Shown here: positions 9,809 through 17,622 of the stretch, piece after piece
Position numbering within the stretch: position 1 is the first letter of the stretch
How the letters are laid out: every line of letters starts with the position of its first letter
Origin: Bacteroidia bacterium
GTDB taxonomy: Bacteria > Bacteroidota > Bacteroidia > Bacteroidales > BM520
Length of the DNA: 20,455 nucleotides
Assembly (NCBI GenBank): GCA_009930445.1
Contig: RZYD01000015.1
Coordinates: forward strand, 1-20,455
Reading direction: 5' to 3'
The notes under the pieces: generated by a model
Told to the model about the DNA's origin: nothing
The model's database searches: none
The model's input: the letters and a program-made list of their open reading frames with translations, nothing else
Translations under genes and position numbers: made by a program

Positions 9809-12362
9809 CAGTCCTAAGGAACTGGTGTCAAACCGTGAACAGGGAAGCTATTCAATTGATCCGGATTGCGGTGAATGTCTCGACGATCATGGGAATGGTA
9901 CGGCTACTCTTTATCCCTCTCTGATGGAGGTTGGGGCCTACGCAGTGACCTATTATTTTAGTGATGGACTCTGTGATAACGATACGACGAAAAATATTAT
10001 TTTGAGTTCTCTTCCGGAGGTTTTTGACCTTAGTCCGGGGGGTACTTTCTGCTCGGGTACCGAAGGCATAGAAATAATCCTTAGTGGTACGGAAAGCATG
10101 GTATGGTACGATTTATTCCGAAACGGGGACTACCTGGAATCCCGCATGGGAACCGGAAATCCCCTGAGTTATAATTATTGGGATGTGCCAGGAAATTATA
10201 GTGTTCAGGCCTCTTCGTTTTGTGGAATCTCTAATATGAATGGTTACTGCTTGATTATTGAGGTGCCAGCACCGACTGTATTTGATATCACTGGGCCGGA
10301 GTTTTTCTGTGAAAACAGCCCCGGTGCTGTAATTACCCTCACGGATTCTGAACCGGGTGTGTCGTATGAACTTCTGCTCGACGGGGCTTCACTTAGCCCA
10401 CCTTTAACCCTCCTTGGCGTAGGGGGGGCATTGGATTTTCCGCCTCAGACTACCGAAGGAACGTACTCGGTTTATGCCGTAAAGAGTGGATGCGATAATA
10501 TGATGAACGGCGAAGTTACCATCGCTTCCAAACCAGTACCTGCCCCTGATTTTTCCGTTGAGGGGCTCTGTCAGTGGCTTCCAACCCAGTTTACCAACAC
10601 TTCCGGCATCCAGCCTCCGGCAATCATTTCCGCCTATCTGTGGGATTTTGATGACAACGGGGCAACCAGCTCCCAGGAGAATCCTTCGCATATTTTTTCT
10701 GATTATGGCGATTATCAGGTTTCATTAACGGCAACCTCTGATTTTGGTTGTGTGGATGTGGTTACAAAAACAGTAACCATTGCCGAAGGAATCAATGCTG
10801 ATGCAGGAGAAAATGAAGAAATTAATTATGGTACGACTACAACCTTGTACGGATCGGCATCCGGGGGTAGTGGCGACTATTCCTATCATTGGGAGCCTGC
10901 TTCTCTGGTGGAAAACCCCAATGCAGCCTCAACTATGACACATATTCTTTATAATGCGCAAACTTTTACCTTTACCGTACATGATAGTGAAAGTGCCTGC
11001 TATGGGGAATCCGCTGTGGATATTTCGCTGAAAGGCGGTCCACTCCGCGCAGAACCCTCTGCAAGTGCCCCGTTTGTTTGCAGCGGTGAAGGGATAACCC
11101 TGCATGCCAATGCAGCCGGTGGATCGGAAAACTACGTATATACCTGGTACTCTGATCCGGATAAATATGAGTTTGATGTTTCTGATCCTACGATACCTTC
11201 CCTTACGGAGGCCTACACTTTTTATGTAAAGGTTGAAGATGGGTATTCCGATATTGTGGCGTCGGTGCCTGTTTCTGTGAAGGATAATCCCGATGTATAT
11301 GCCGGACATGACATAGAAATCCCTTATGAATATTATACTCTACTGGAATGTATCGTCAATGGCGGGGGATCCTCTTTTGACTATACATGGTCTCCTGCCG
11401 ACAAAATCGACGGCAGTAACCTCATTCAGAATCCAAAAACAATCCCGTTGATTAGTAATCAGGTATTTAGTGTTATTGTGACCAACGAATTTGGTTGTCA
11501 GGGTTCGGATGACGTGAAAGTGTCGGTAGATGGCGGGCCGTTAACTACTGCAGCTTATGCTGAAAATCCTGTTATCTGCCAGTTTGATAGCCTTTTTCTG
11601 TTTAGCAGTGTGAGTGGAGGAGGAAAGCCATGGAGATTTGAATGGTGGGTAGAACCCGGAAACTTTACCTCTGACGAAGAAAATCCGGCAATCGTGGTTT
11701 CCGATACGGGCAATTATATCTATCATGTGGTTGTGTACGACCAACAAAACAGTGACTCTGCGGATATCTCCGTGCGCGTAAATCCTTCCCCTTTTCTTAA
11801 CCTTGCGTATGGCTTTGATTCAATCGTTGAATCCCCTCAGGGGGATACCCTTGCAGTCGCCGTCTGTATTTTTGATACGGTCTATTTAGATGCCGGAAAT
11901 CCGGGTTTCCATTATGTCTGGAGTACCGGTAGTACTGACCAGATGATTCAGGCAGCCACTACCGGGATTGGTACCGATTTGCGCTCCTATTATGTGGATG
12001 TTTTTGATCCTGTTACTGGCTGCGCTACCAGCGATTCCATTGCTATTATCTTCTCTTTTGCCATGTGTACCTATTCTATTGATGAACTTAATGGCCAGTC
12101 GCTCGATGTAGTACTCTATCCCAATCCGGTTAATAACAACCTGAATGTGCGGGTCAAAGGCCTGCAGAAACCCACTGAAATTATGATTACCGATGTTACC
12201 GGAAAGACATGCCTCTACCGTATGTCGGTTCCTTATGGGCACGACACCTGGGAGCATTCCTTCTGTTTTGATGCGTTTCCCCCGGGTACTTACCTGGTGA
12301 CTTTTATTTCAGGCGGGGCAGTGCACTCCGGGAAGGTGGTAAAGAGTTATCCGTTTAATTAG
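9792..12362 (+). pseudogene. C-terminal part of the frameshifted cargo gene: Ig/PKD repeats and type A T9SS sorting domain
   Basis: The homologous frame resumes at about 9807; ATG 9792 is only the nearest nominal start and has no signal peptide. In order it holds several Ig-like domains, a PKD domain (YLWDFDDNGATS, about 10560-10790), two A-B Ig cassettes (about 10794-11280 and 11289-11780, with linkers KGGPL and DGGPL), a conserved end module (CIFDTVYLDAGNPG), and a type A sorting domain (YPNPVNNNLNVRVKG ... FPPGTYLVTFISGG ... KVVKSYPFN). From the PKD domain to the end it is co-linear with the gene at 3036-6761. Without the N-terminal part it has no export signal, so as read it cannot make a functional secreted protein. 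Apart from the frameshift the frame is clean to TAG 12360-12362, which suggests the break is recent or a sequence error. Confidence 0.87.
9805..9806 (+). other. Single-base frameshift site
   Basis: Reading ATT ACT, then skipping one T, then GAC AGT CCT gives a smooth CIT-DSPKEL junction. A one-base insertion in the TT at 9805-9806 (or an equivalent change) therefore accounts for the switch from the 8828 frame to the 9807 frame. The site is a dinucleotide, not a long homopolymer, while a seven-G run at about 10432-10438 in the same gene is in frame. Confidence 0.85.
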
Positions 12363-12398
12363 GTTTTCCGTTACCTTATTTTCCGGAAGATTTTTGTT

Positions 12399-12415
12399 TA
12401 TCCTTTTTTAGGATA
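12399..12415. repeat. Inverted repeat between the last cargo gene and tex
   Basis: TATCCT and AGGATA form a perfect 6-bp stem around a T5 loop, 37 bases after the stop of the cargo gene. No clean U-tract follows, so it would be at best a weak terminator. It also overlaps the place where a -33 element for tex would sit. The stem is short and could occur by chance in AT-rich DNA. Confidence 0.3.
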
Positions 12416-12428
12416 TTTCCCCGTTTCT

Positions 12429-12436
12429 TATTTTTG
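12429..12436 (+). promoter_or_regulatory. TAnnTTTG -7 box directly before tex
   Basis: TATTTTTG matches TAnnTTTG exactly and ends five bases before ATG 12442. Transcription starting a few bases downstream would give a leaderless or nearly leaderless mRNA. No clear TTTG -33 element lies at the usual spacing (only TTTT at 12405-12408). Confidence 0.5.
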
Positions 12437-12441
12437 TAAGT

Positions 12442-14580
12442 ATGACACAGGAAGATTGTATTATCAGAATTGCCCTGGAGATGCAGCTTCAGGCGCAACA
12501 AGTGAAGAATACCCTCCTCCTTCTGGATGAAGGGGCTACTATTCCTTTTATTTCACGCTACCGCAAAGAAATGACCGGAAGCCTGGATGAGGTCCAGGTG
12601 ATGCAGATTCGTGATCATGTCGCACGGTTACGTGACTTGAATAAGCGGCGGGAGGCCATCATCGCATCGCTTGAAGAGCAAGGGATGCTCACCGAAACCT
12701 TGAGGCAAAAAATTGCTGAAGCAGAGACTATGGCCCTTCTGGAAGATATTTATCTTCCGTTTCGCCCAAAACGACGCACCCGTGCACAGATGGCCCGCGA
12801 AAAAGGGCTTGAGCCTCTGGCCAAAATCCTTATGTCACAACCGGCTCAGGGACTATACGATTCAGCAAAGCGCTTTGTAAACCCATCTGCCGGCGTCGAA
12901 AATACGGAAGAAGCCATCGCTGGAGCAAAGGATATTGTCAGCGAGTGGATTTCTGAACATCTTTATGCCCGAAAAAGAATCCGTAGCCTGTTTGAAAGGG
13001 AAGCTTCGATAGTCGCTGCAGTCGCTAAAGATAAAGAGGTCGAAGGCGAGAAGTACCAGTCGTATTTTACCCATCAGGAAAAAATAATTCAGGCTCCTTC
13101 GCATCGTTTATTGGCCATGTTTCGTGGCGAAAATGAGGGATTTCTAAAAATTACTATTCGCCCACCCGAAGAGAAAGCCCTTGAGATTCTTAAGGGTATC
13201 TTTATCAAAAATTCCAGCGATGCGGCTGCTTTAATCGCCGATTGTGTGAAAGATTCCTACAAACGGCTGTTAGCTCCTTCCATCGAAACCGAAATTCGTC
13301 AGCAAGCAAGGAAAAGGGCGGAGGAGAAGGCCATACAGGTTTTTGCTGAGAATCTTCGGCAGCTGCTGATGGCTCCGCCTTTGGGTGCTAAAAATGTATT
13401 GGCCATCGACCCCGGATTCCGTACCGGTTGCAAGGTGGTGTGCCTGGATAAAAACGGTAACCTGCTGCATAACGAAACAATCTATCCCCATCCGCCCGCG
13501 CGACAAATAAAACAATCCATTAATAAATTGGTCAATCTTGTGGATACCTATGCTATTGAGGTAATTGCAATTGGAAATGGTACTGCCGGTCGTGAAACAG
13601 AGAGTTTTGTGAAAAGAATACGCTTTAATCGCGACCTGGTGGCCATTGTCGTCAATGAGAGTGGTGCCTCGGTTTATTCGGCGTCGAAAATTGCCAGAGA
13701 GGAATTTCCGGACTATGATGTTACCGTCCGCGGTGCCGTATCGATAGGTCGCCGGTTGTTAGACCCGCTGGCTGAATTGGTTAAAATTGATCCGAAGGCC
13801 ATCGGCGTTGGCCAATACCAGCACGATGTTAATCAGAATGATCTTCAAATGGGCCTCGTGGATGTAGTGGAAAGTTGTGTTAATAATGTGGGAGTGGAAG
13901 TAAATACGTGCAGTAAGCAGTTATTAACTTATGTGTCGGGAGTAGGACCGGCTTTGGCTCAGAATGTTATTGATTACCGCACGGCTAATGGCCCTTTTTC
14001 ATCGCGGGAGGAATTAAAAAGCGTATCCCGTTTCGGAGTAAAAGCATTTGAGCAGGCGGCCGGATTTCTCCGCATTCGCGAAGCCGTTCATCCCTTGGAT
14101 GAAAGTGCCGTTCACCCGGAAAGTTATTATGTTGTAGAAAAAATGGCAAAAAAATTGAATTGCAGCGTCAAAGCGTTAATCCATCGCACTGACCTGACTG
14201 CCATTTTGGATCTGAACAACTTTGTGGATGAGAAAGTAGGAATTCCTACCCTTAATGATATTCTGAATGAATTAGCCAAGCCGGGACGCGATCCGAGGAA
14301 AAATGTTAAAGTGTTTGAATTCGACCCCAATGTACATACTATGGATGATCTGGTGGCCGGGATGGAATTGCCGGGAATTGTTACTAACATTACAGCTTTC
14401 GGCGCCTTTGTCGACATAGGCGTTCATCAGGACGGTCTTGTTCATATTAGCCAGTTGGCCGATTCTTTTGTCCGTGACCCGAATACAGTGGTGAAACTCA
14501 ATCAGCATGTCAGGGTGAGGGTTTTGGAAGTTGATGCCCGGCGAAAACGGATACAACTTTCCATGAAAGGGTTTTCTTAG
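12442..14580 (+). CDS. tex: Tex family RNA-binding transcription accessory protein
   Basis: The 712-residue product has the full Tex architecture. The helical N-terminal Tex region carries the family motifs ISRYRKEMTGSLDE and LLEDIYLPFRPKRRTRAQ. A YqgF/RNase H-like domain starts near residue 318 (VLAIDPGFRTGCKVV). Tandem helix-hairpin-helix DNA/RNA-binding elements cover about residues 487-550 (SGVGPALAQNVIDYR). A C-terminal S1 RNA-binding domain covers about residues 640-710 (GIVTNITAFGAFVDIGVHQD). Known of the family: cytoplasmic nucleic-acid-binding proteins that influence transcription and RNA handling, related to eukaryotic Spt6; the precise role in Bacteroidota is not settled. The start ATG is fixed by the TATTTTTG box just upstream and by homology beginning within the first ten residues. 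It appears to be transcribed on its own: it is 79 bases from the broken cargo gene and 157 from the next gene. It is complete and typical in length. Confidence 0.96.
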   Translation: MTQEDCIIRIALEMQLQAQQVKNTLLLLDEGATIPFISRYRKEMTGSLDEVQVMQIRDHVARLRDLNKRREAIIASLEEQGMLTETLRQKIAEAETMALLEDIYLPFRPKRRTRAQMAREKGLEPLAKILMSQPAQGLYDSAKRFVNPSAGVENTEEAIAGAKDIVSEWISEHLYARKRIRSLFEREASIVAAVAKDKEVEGEKYQSYFTHQEKIIQAPSHRLLAMFRGENEGFLKITIRPPEEKALEILKGIFIKNSSDAAALIADCVKDSYKRLLAPSIETEIRQQARKRAEEKAIQVFAENLRQLLMAPPLGAKNVLAIDPGFRTGCKVVCLDKNGNLLHNETIYPHPPARQIKQSINKLVNLVDTYAIEVIAIGNGTAGRETESFVKRIRFNRDLVAIVVNESGASVYSASKIAREEFPDYDVTVRGAVSIGRRLLDPLAELVKIDPKAIGVGQYQHDVNQNDLQMGLVDVVESCVNNVGVEVNTCSKQLLTYVSGVGPALAQNVIDYRTANGPFSSREELKSVSRFGVKAFEQAAGFLRIREAVHPLDESAVHPESYYVVEKMAKKLNCSVKALIHRTDLTAILDLNNFVDEKVGIPTLNDILNELAKPGRDPRKNVKVFEFDPNVHTMDDLVAGMELPGIVTNITAFGAFVDIGVHQDGLVHISQLADSFVRDPNTVVKLNQHVRVRVLEVDARRKRIQLSMKGFS

Positions 14581-14737
14581 ACCTGTTGGTACTTTTGTTA
14601 TCTTTACTGCGTTATATTTTTTTGTATACTATGCTTATTCAGCTCCTGTAAAACGCTCATTTTGCTTTGTACACGCGCCTGAATCCAGCGTACGCATTTT
14701 TTGTAATATTAATTTTTTGAAAAGTAATGATTAGCGT

Positions 14738-15445
14738 ATGAAAGAAGCGAAGTGGAATGCCTTTCTTTTTACCGTTCTCCTGTTTTTCTTTTTAGGACGT
14801 ACTGTTCAGGCTCAAATAATTCAGGGCGCTGTGATTTTTGGCGGTAATCTCACGCAGGTCGACGGGGATGAAGTGTATGGGTTTAACAGGGTGGGCTTTA
14901 ATGTAGGTGCCTCTGCAATTATTCCCATCAACGACCATTGGTCGGTCAGTATTGAAGCGCTGTATGCGCAAAAAGGAGCCTATCGTGGCCCGCTGTGGAA
15001 ACCAATCCCTCCCGATACCGTGGATGGACGCTATAGTTATCGTCTTAATTACGCGGAAATTCCTATACTGCTTCATTACAACGATAAAGATGTTATGACT
15101 TTTGGCCTTGGCTTCTCTTTTGGGCGTCTGGTGAGTTACACTGAATACGATAACCGGATGGATATTTTTAACTGGGTGGAATACAAGGCTAACCCTGCCA
15201 TAAATAATATGGAAGCCATTGGCGATATCCGTTTTCGGGTGTATAAAAATTTAAAATTGAATTTTCGCTATTCCTATTCCCTTTTTTCTTTCCGTGATGC
15301 CGTATTTCATTGGGAAGACCTGGATCATCCCGAAGAACGACAACAATACCATAATGTTATTTCCTGTCGGTTTATCTATATCATCAATGAAAAGCAGTCG
15401 AAGTTTACCCGTAAGGAAAATAAGGTTTTTAATGATATGCAATAA
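14738..15445 (+). CDS. Outer-membrane beta-barrel (PorT-like) protein
   Basis: ATG 14738 gives a signal peptide (residues 1-25, hydrophobic core LFTVLLFFFLG, cleavage after VQA before QIIQG). The earlier ATG at 14727 runs into a stop at once. The mature 210 residues show the alternating pattern of a small beta-barrel with family signatures: GGNLTQVDGDE, VGFNVGASAIIPINDHWSVSIEALYAQKGA, and LNYAEIPILLHY. This resembles the OMP_b-brl_2 group common in Bacteroidota. Function is not identifiable; proteins of this group are often passive outer-membrane proteins or T9SS-related factors, and nothing here singles out one. The stop codon overlaps the next ATG by one base (TAATG), so the next gene is likely translationally coupled. 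The 157-base gap before it (14581-14737) holds T-rich sequence with no clean promoter or terminator. Confidence 0.85.
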   Translation: MKEAKWNAFLFTVLLFFFLGRTVQAQIIQGAVIFGGNLTQVDGDEVYGFNRVGFNVGASAIIPINDHWSVSIEALYAQKGAYRGPLWKPIPPDTVDGRYSYRLNYAEIPILLHYNDKDVMTFGLGFSFGRLVSYTEYDNRMDIFNWVEYKANPAINNMEAIGDIRFRVYKNLKLNFRYSYSLFSFRDAVFHWEDLDHPEERQQYHNVISCRFIYIINEKQSKFTRKENKVFNDMQ

Positions 15446-15942
15446 TGGAAAAACTGATCGATCAGTATATCCGGGATAATCAACTGCAACCCCATCCGGA
15501 AGGGGGCTATTTTCAAAGGCTTCATACCTCTTCGTTCCTGTTTTCCATGGATAAAACCCGTAAGGCAACCAGTTCAGTACTCTATATGTTACCCCAGGGT
15601 TCTTTTTCCGCATTTCACCGCATTGATGCGGAGGAAGTATGGTATCCTGCCGATGGTACCGCTATGCTTCTGGTGTTGCTGTTTCCGGATGGATCGCTTG
15701 AAAAAATTGTATTGGGAAGAAATTCTTTTGCCGGCCAGCGCCGGGCATTTTGTGTTGCCCCAGGAACCTGGATGGCCGCACGCCCGCAAGGCACTGGTGC
15801 TTTCTCTTCCGTTATTTGCCATGTAACTCCGGCGTTTGTTTATGAGGGTTTTCAACTGGCCACTCCCGAAGGATTGCTGCATCGGTTCCCTCAGCATGAA
15901 ACTGTTATTCGTGCTTTCACCCGTAACGATAATACCTTCTGA
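15445..15942 (+). CDS. Cupin_5 (DUF985) family protein
   Basis: The 165-residue protein matches the DUF985/Cupin_5 pattern across its length: HPEGGYFQRLH near the N-terminus, then ATSSVLYML, then FHRIDAEEVWYPADG, then VAPGTWMAARP, and finally the family ending CHVTPAFVYEGFQLA. Known of the family: single-domain RmlC-like cupin beta-barrels, with candidate metal or ligand residues among the conserved His and Glu; no agreed reaction. There is no signal peptide, so it is cytoplasmic. The start is fixed by the 1-nt overlap with the upstream stop and by homology starting within about 15 residues. It sits in an apparent operon with an outer-membrane protein before it and a glycan-type enzyme after it; whether it acts on a sugar nucleotide is only a guess from that context. 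Confidence 0.92.
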   Translation: MEKLIDQYIRDNQLQPHPEGGYFQRLHTSSFLFSMDKTRKATSSVLYMLPQGSFSAFHRIDAEEVWYPADGTAMLLVLLFPDGSLEKIVLGRNSFAGQRRAFCVAPGTWMAARPQGTGAFSSVICHVTPAFVYEGFQLATPEGLLHRFPQHETVIRAFTRNDNTF

Positions 15943-15945
15943 TGT

Positions 15946-17622
15946 ATGCAGAAGGTGCCACCAACATATAAATTCGGAGTCCTTTGCCAGCGCTTTATTC
16001 TGCCCCGTTGGCAGGCTATGGCCATTGAAGCCCTCCTGAATGATGGCCATCTGCCTGTAGTTGTAGTTGTTGGCGATATTCCCCTGAAAACTACCCTAAA
16101 ACAGAAAATTAAAAAATATCTCGGAAAAAATGCCTTGTATCATCTTTTTGAACGGTGCGTGATGCAACTTCCTGAAAAAGAATGGATTAATGCCGAATCG
16201 CTGTTTAAAGAAAGTCGTGTTATCCAGGCCAAGGTATATAAAAAAGGGAAATCAAATTATTTCGCCGAAACAACAATTCAACAGATTAAAGCCACAAATC
16301 CTGATTTTTTGCTTCGGTTTGGTTTTGACATAATCCGCGGTGCCATTCTCGAAGCAGCCCCATGGGGGGTGTGGTCTTATCACCATGATGATGAACTTAA
16401 ATATCGGGGCGGTCCGCCTGCCTTCTGGGAAATTGCACTCGGCGACCCTGTTACAGGGGTGATGTTGCAGCGGTTGACTGACCGTCTTGATGGGGGTATT
16501 GTGCTGAAAAAGGGCTATTTTAAAACCATCGACCATAGTTATTCCGGTAACCTGAACCGTGTGCTGAAGGAAGCTGCACATTGGCCGGCACGGGTATGTA
16601 AAGAAGGTCCGGAGCTGGGTCACGAGCCTGCTCCTGCGATTGCACCGCTCTTCAAAAAACCAACAAATTTCCGCATGGTGGCTTTTCTTTTGCGAAAAAC
16701 TGTCAATCGCATGAAATTTCATTTTCAGGATCTTTTTATGGCTGAAAAATGGCGTATTGCCCTTCTGAAAAACGATCCCACTTCCCCTTTTTCGCTGCCC
16801 GGAATTGGGAATTTTTCCTTTTTCCCCCTTCCTTCACCACCCCAAAACCATTTTTATGCCGATCCGTTTATTATCTGTGAATCGGATACTATCCATATTT
16901 TATGTGAAGATTATAACTATGCAACAGCAAAAGGAAGCATTGTGTACTTTTGTTATCGTATGGATAGTTTGAAGATTAAAATGAAAACGATTGCGCTGGA
17001 ATCACGTTCACATCTGGCCTATCCGTTTATGTTTGCTCAGGATGGAACGATTTATTGTATCCCTGAAACTGCAGATACAGGCAATATCTCGCTATATCGG
17101 CTGAATACCACCACCGGAAAACTGCAATTTGTCCGTCATCTTGTACCGGGTTTTGCTGGTGTCGATTCTACGATTATTTTTCATGAGCAGCATTGGTGGA
17201 TTTTCTCTACTTGCCGGTCTTCTTCCAATGAATCGCTTTATATTTTTTATTCCGATTCGCTGGATGGAAATTTTTCAGCCCATGCGGCTAATCCGGTAAA
17301 GATTGACATCCGGGGTGCACGACCGGCAGGAAATATTTTTCTTTCAGAAGGATTGCTAATCCGGCCGGCGCAGATGAATGCAGGTAAATATGGTGCTTCT
17401 ATTGCATTATTTGTTATCGATACGCTATCCCCCGACCGTTTTGTCGAGCATAAGGTAAGCGATCTGATGCCATTTCCCCATAAAGGGTATTCCAAAGGAT
17501 TACATACTTTGTCGGTCGATCATGGGTTTGCGGTGGTTGACGGTAAAACGTATGGGTTTAACCGGCACTATTTTAAGCATCATCTTCGCCAAAAAATCCG
17601 AATAGAAAAAACAAAGAAATGA
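15946..17622 (+). CDS. Formyltransferase-like domain fused to a GINT1-N-type beta-propeller domain
   Basis: Residues about 5-215 resemble the formyltransferase N-terminal fold. The catalytic segment reads WGVWSYHHDDELKYRGGPPA (residues 140-159) and continues to LTDRLDGGIVL. Aligned with methionyl-tRNA formyltransferase, the Asn-x-His motif becomes Ser144-Tyr145-His146, and the Asp is kept as Asp182. Residues about 290-558 resemble the N-terminal beta-propeller of glucosamine inositolphosphorylceramide transferase (GINT1_N): FYADPFI, YPFMFAQDGTIYCIPETAD, WWIFSTCRS, ARPAGNIF, RPAQ. By analogy with sugar N-formyltransferases it may modify an amino sugar of a surface glycan; the substrate is unknown. 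There is no signal peptide, so it is cytoplasmic. It begins 3 nt after the cupin stop and its TGA overlaps the next ATG by 4 nt (ATGA), which argues for coupling to the flippase. Confidence 0.82.
   Translation: MQKVPPTYKFGVLCQRFILPRWQAMAIEALLNDGHLPVVVVVGDIPLKTTLKQKIKKYLGKNALYHLFERCVMQLPEKEWINAESLFKESRVIQAKVYKKGKSNYFAETTIQQIKATNPDFLLRFGFDIIRGAILEAAPWGVWSYHHDDELKYRGGPPAFWEIALGDPVTGVMLQRLTDRLDGGIVLKKGYFKTIDHSYSGNLNRVLKEAAHWPARVCKEGPELGHEPAPAIAPLFKKPTNFRMVAFLLRKTVNRMKFHFQDLFMAEKWRIALLKNDPTSPFSLPGIGNFSFFPLPSPPQNHFYADPFIICESDTIHILCEDYNYATAKGSIVYFCYRMDSLKIKMKTIALESRSHLAYPFMFAQDGTIYCIPETADTGNISLYRLNTTTGKLQFVRHLVPGFAGVDSTIIFHEQHWWIFSTCRSSSNESLYIFYSDSLDGNFSAHAANPVKIDIRGARPAGNIFLSEGLLIRPAQMNAGKYGASIALFVIDTLSPDRFVEHKVSDLMPFPHKGYSKGLHTLSVDHGFAVVDGKTYGFNRHYFKHHLRQKIRIEKTKK

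Noticed and set aside
9800..9809. Programmed +1 frameshift like that of release factor 2, because the stop context is TGAC
   Set aside because: The codon before the stop is ACT, which gives a poor re-pairing in the +1 frame, and no Shine-Dalgarno-like stimulator lies upstream. A simple one-base mutation or error fits better.
14672..14699. Terminator candidate after tex (ACGC with GCGT, followed by a T run)
   Set aside because: The pairing is only four base pairs around an 11-base loop, too weak to call.
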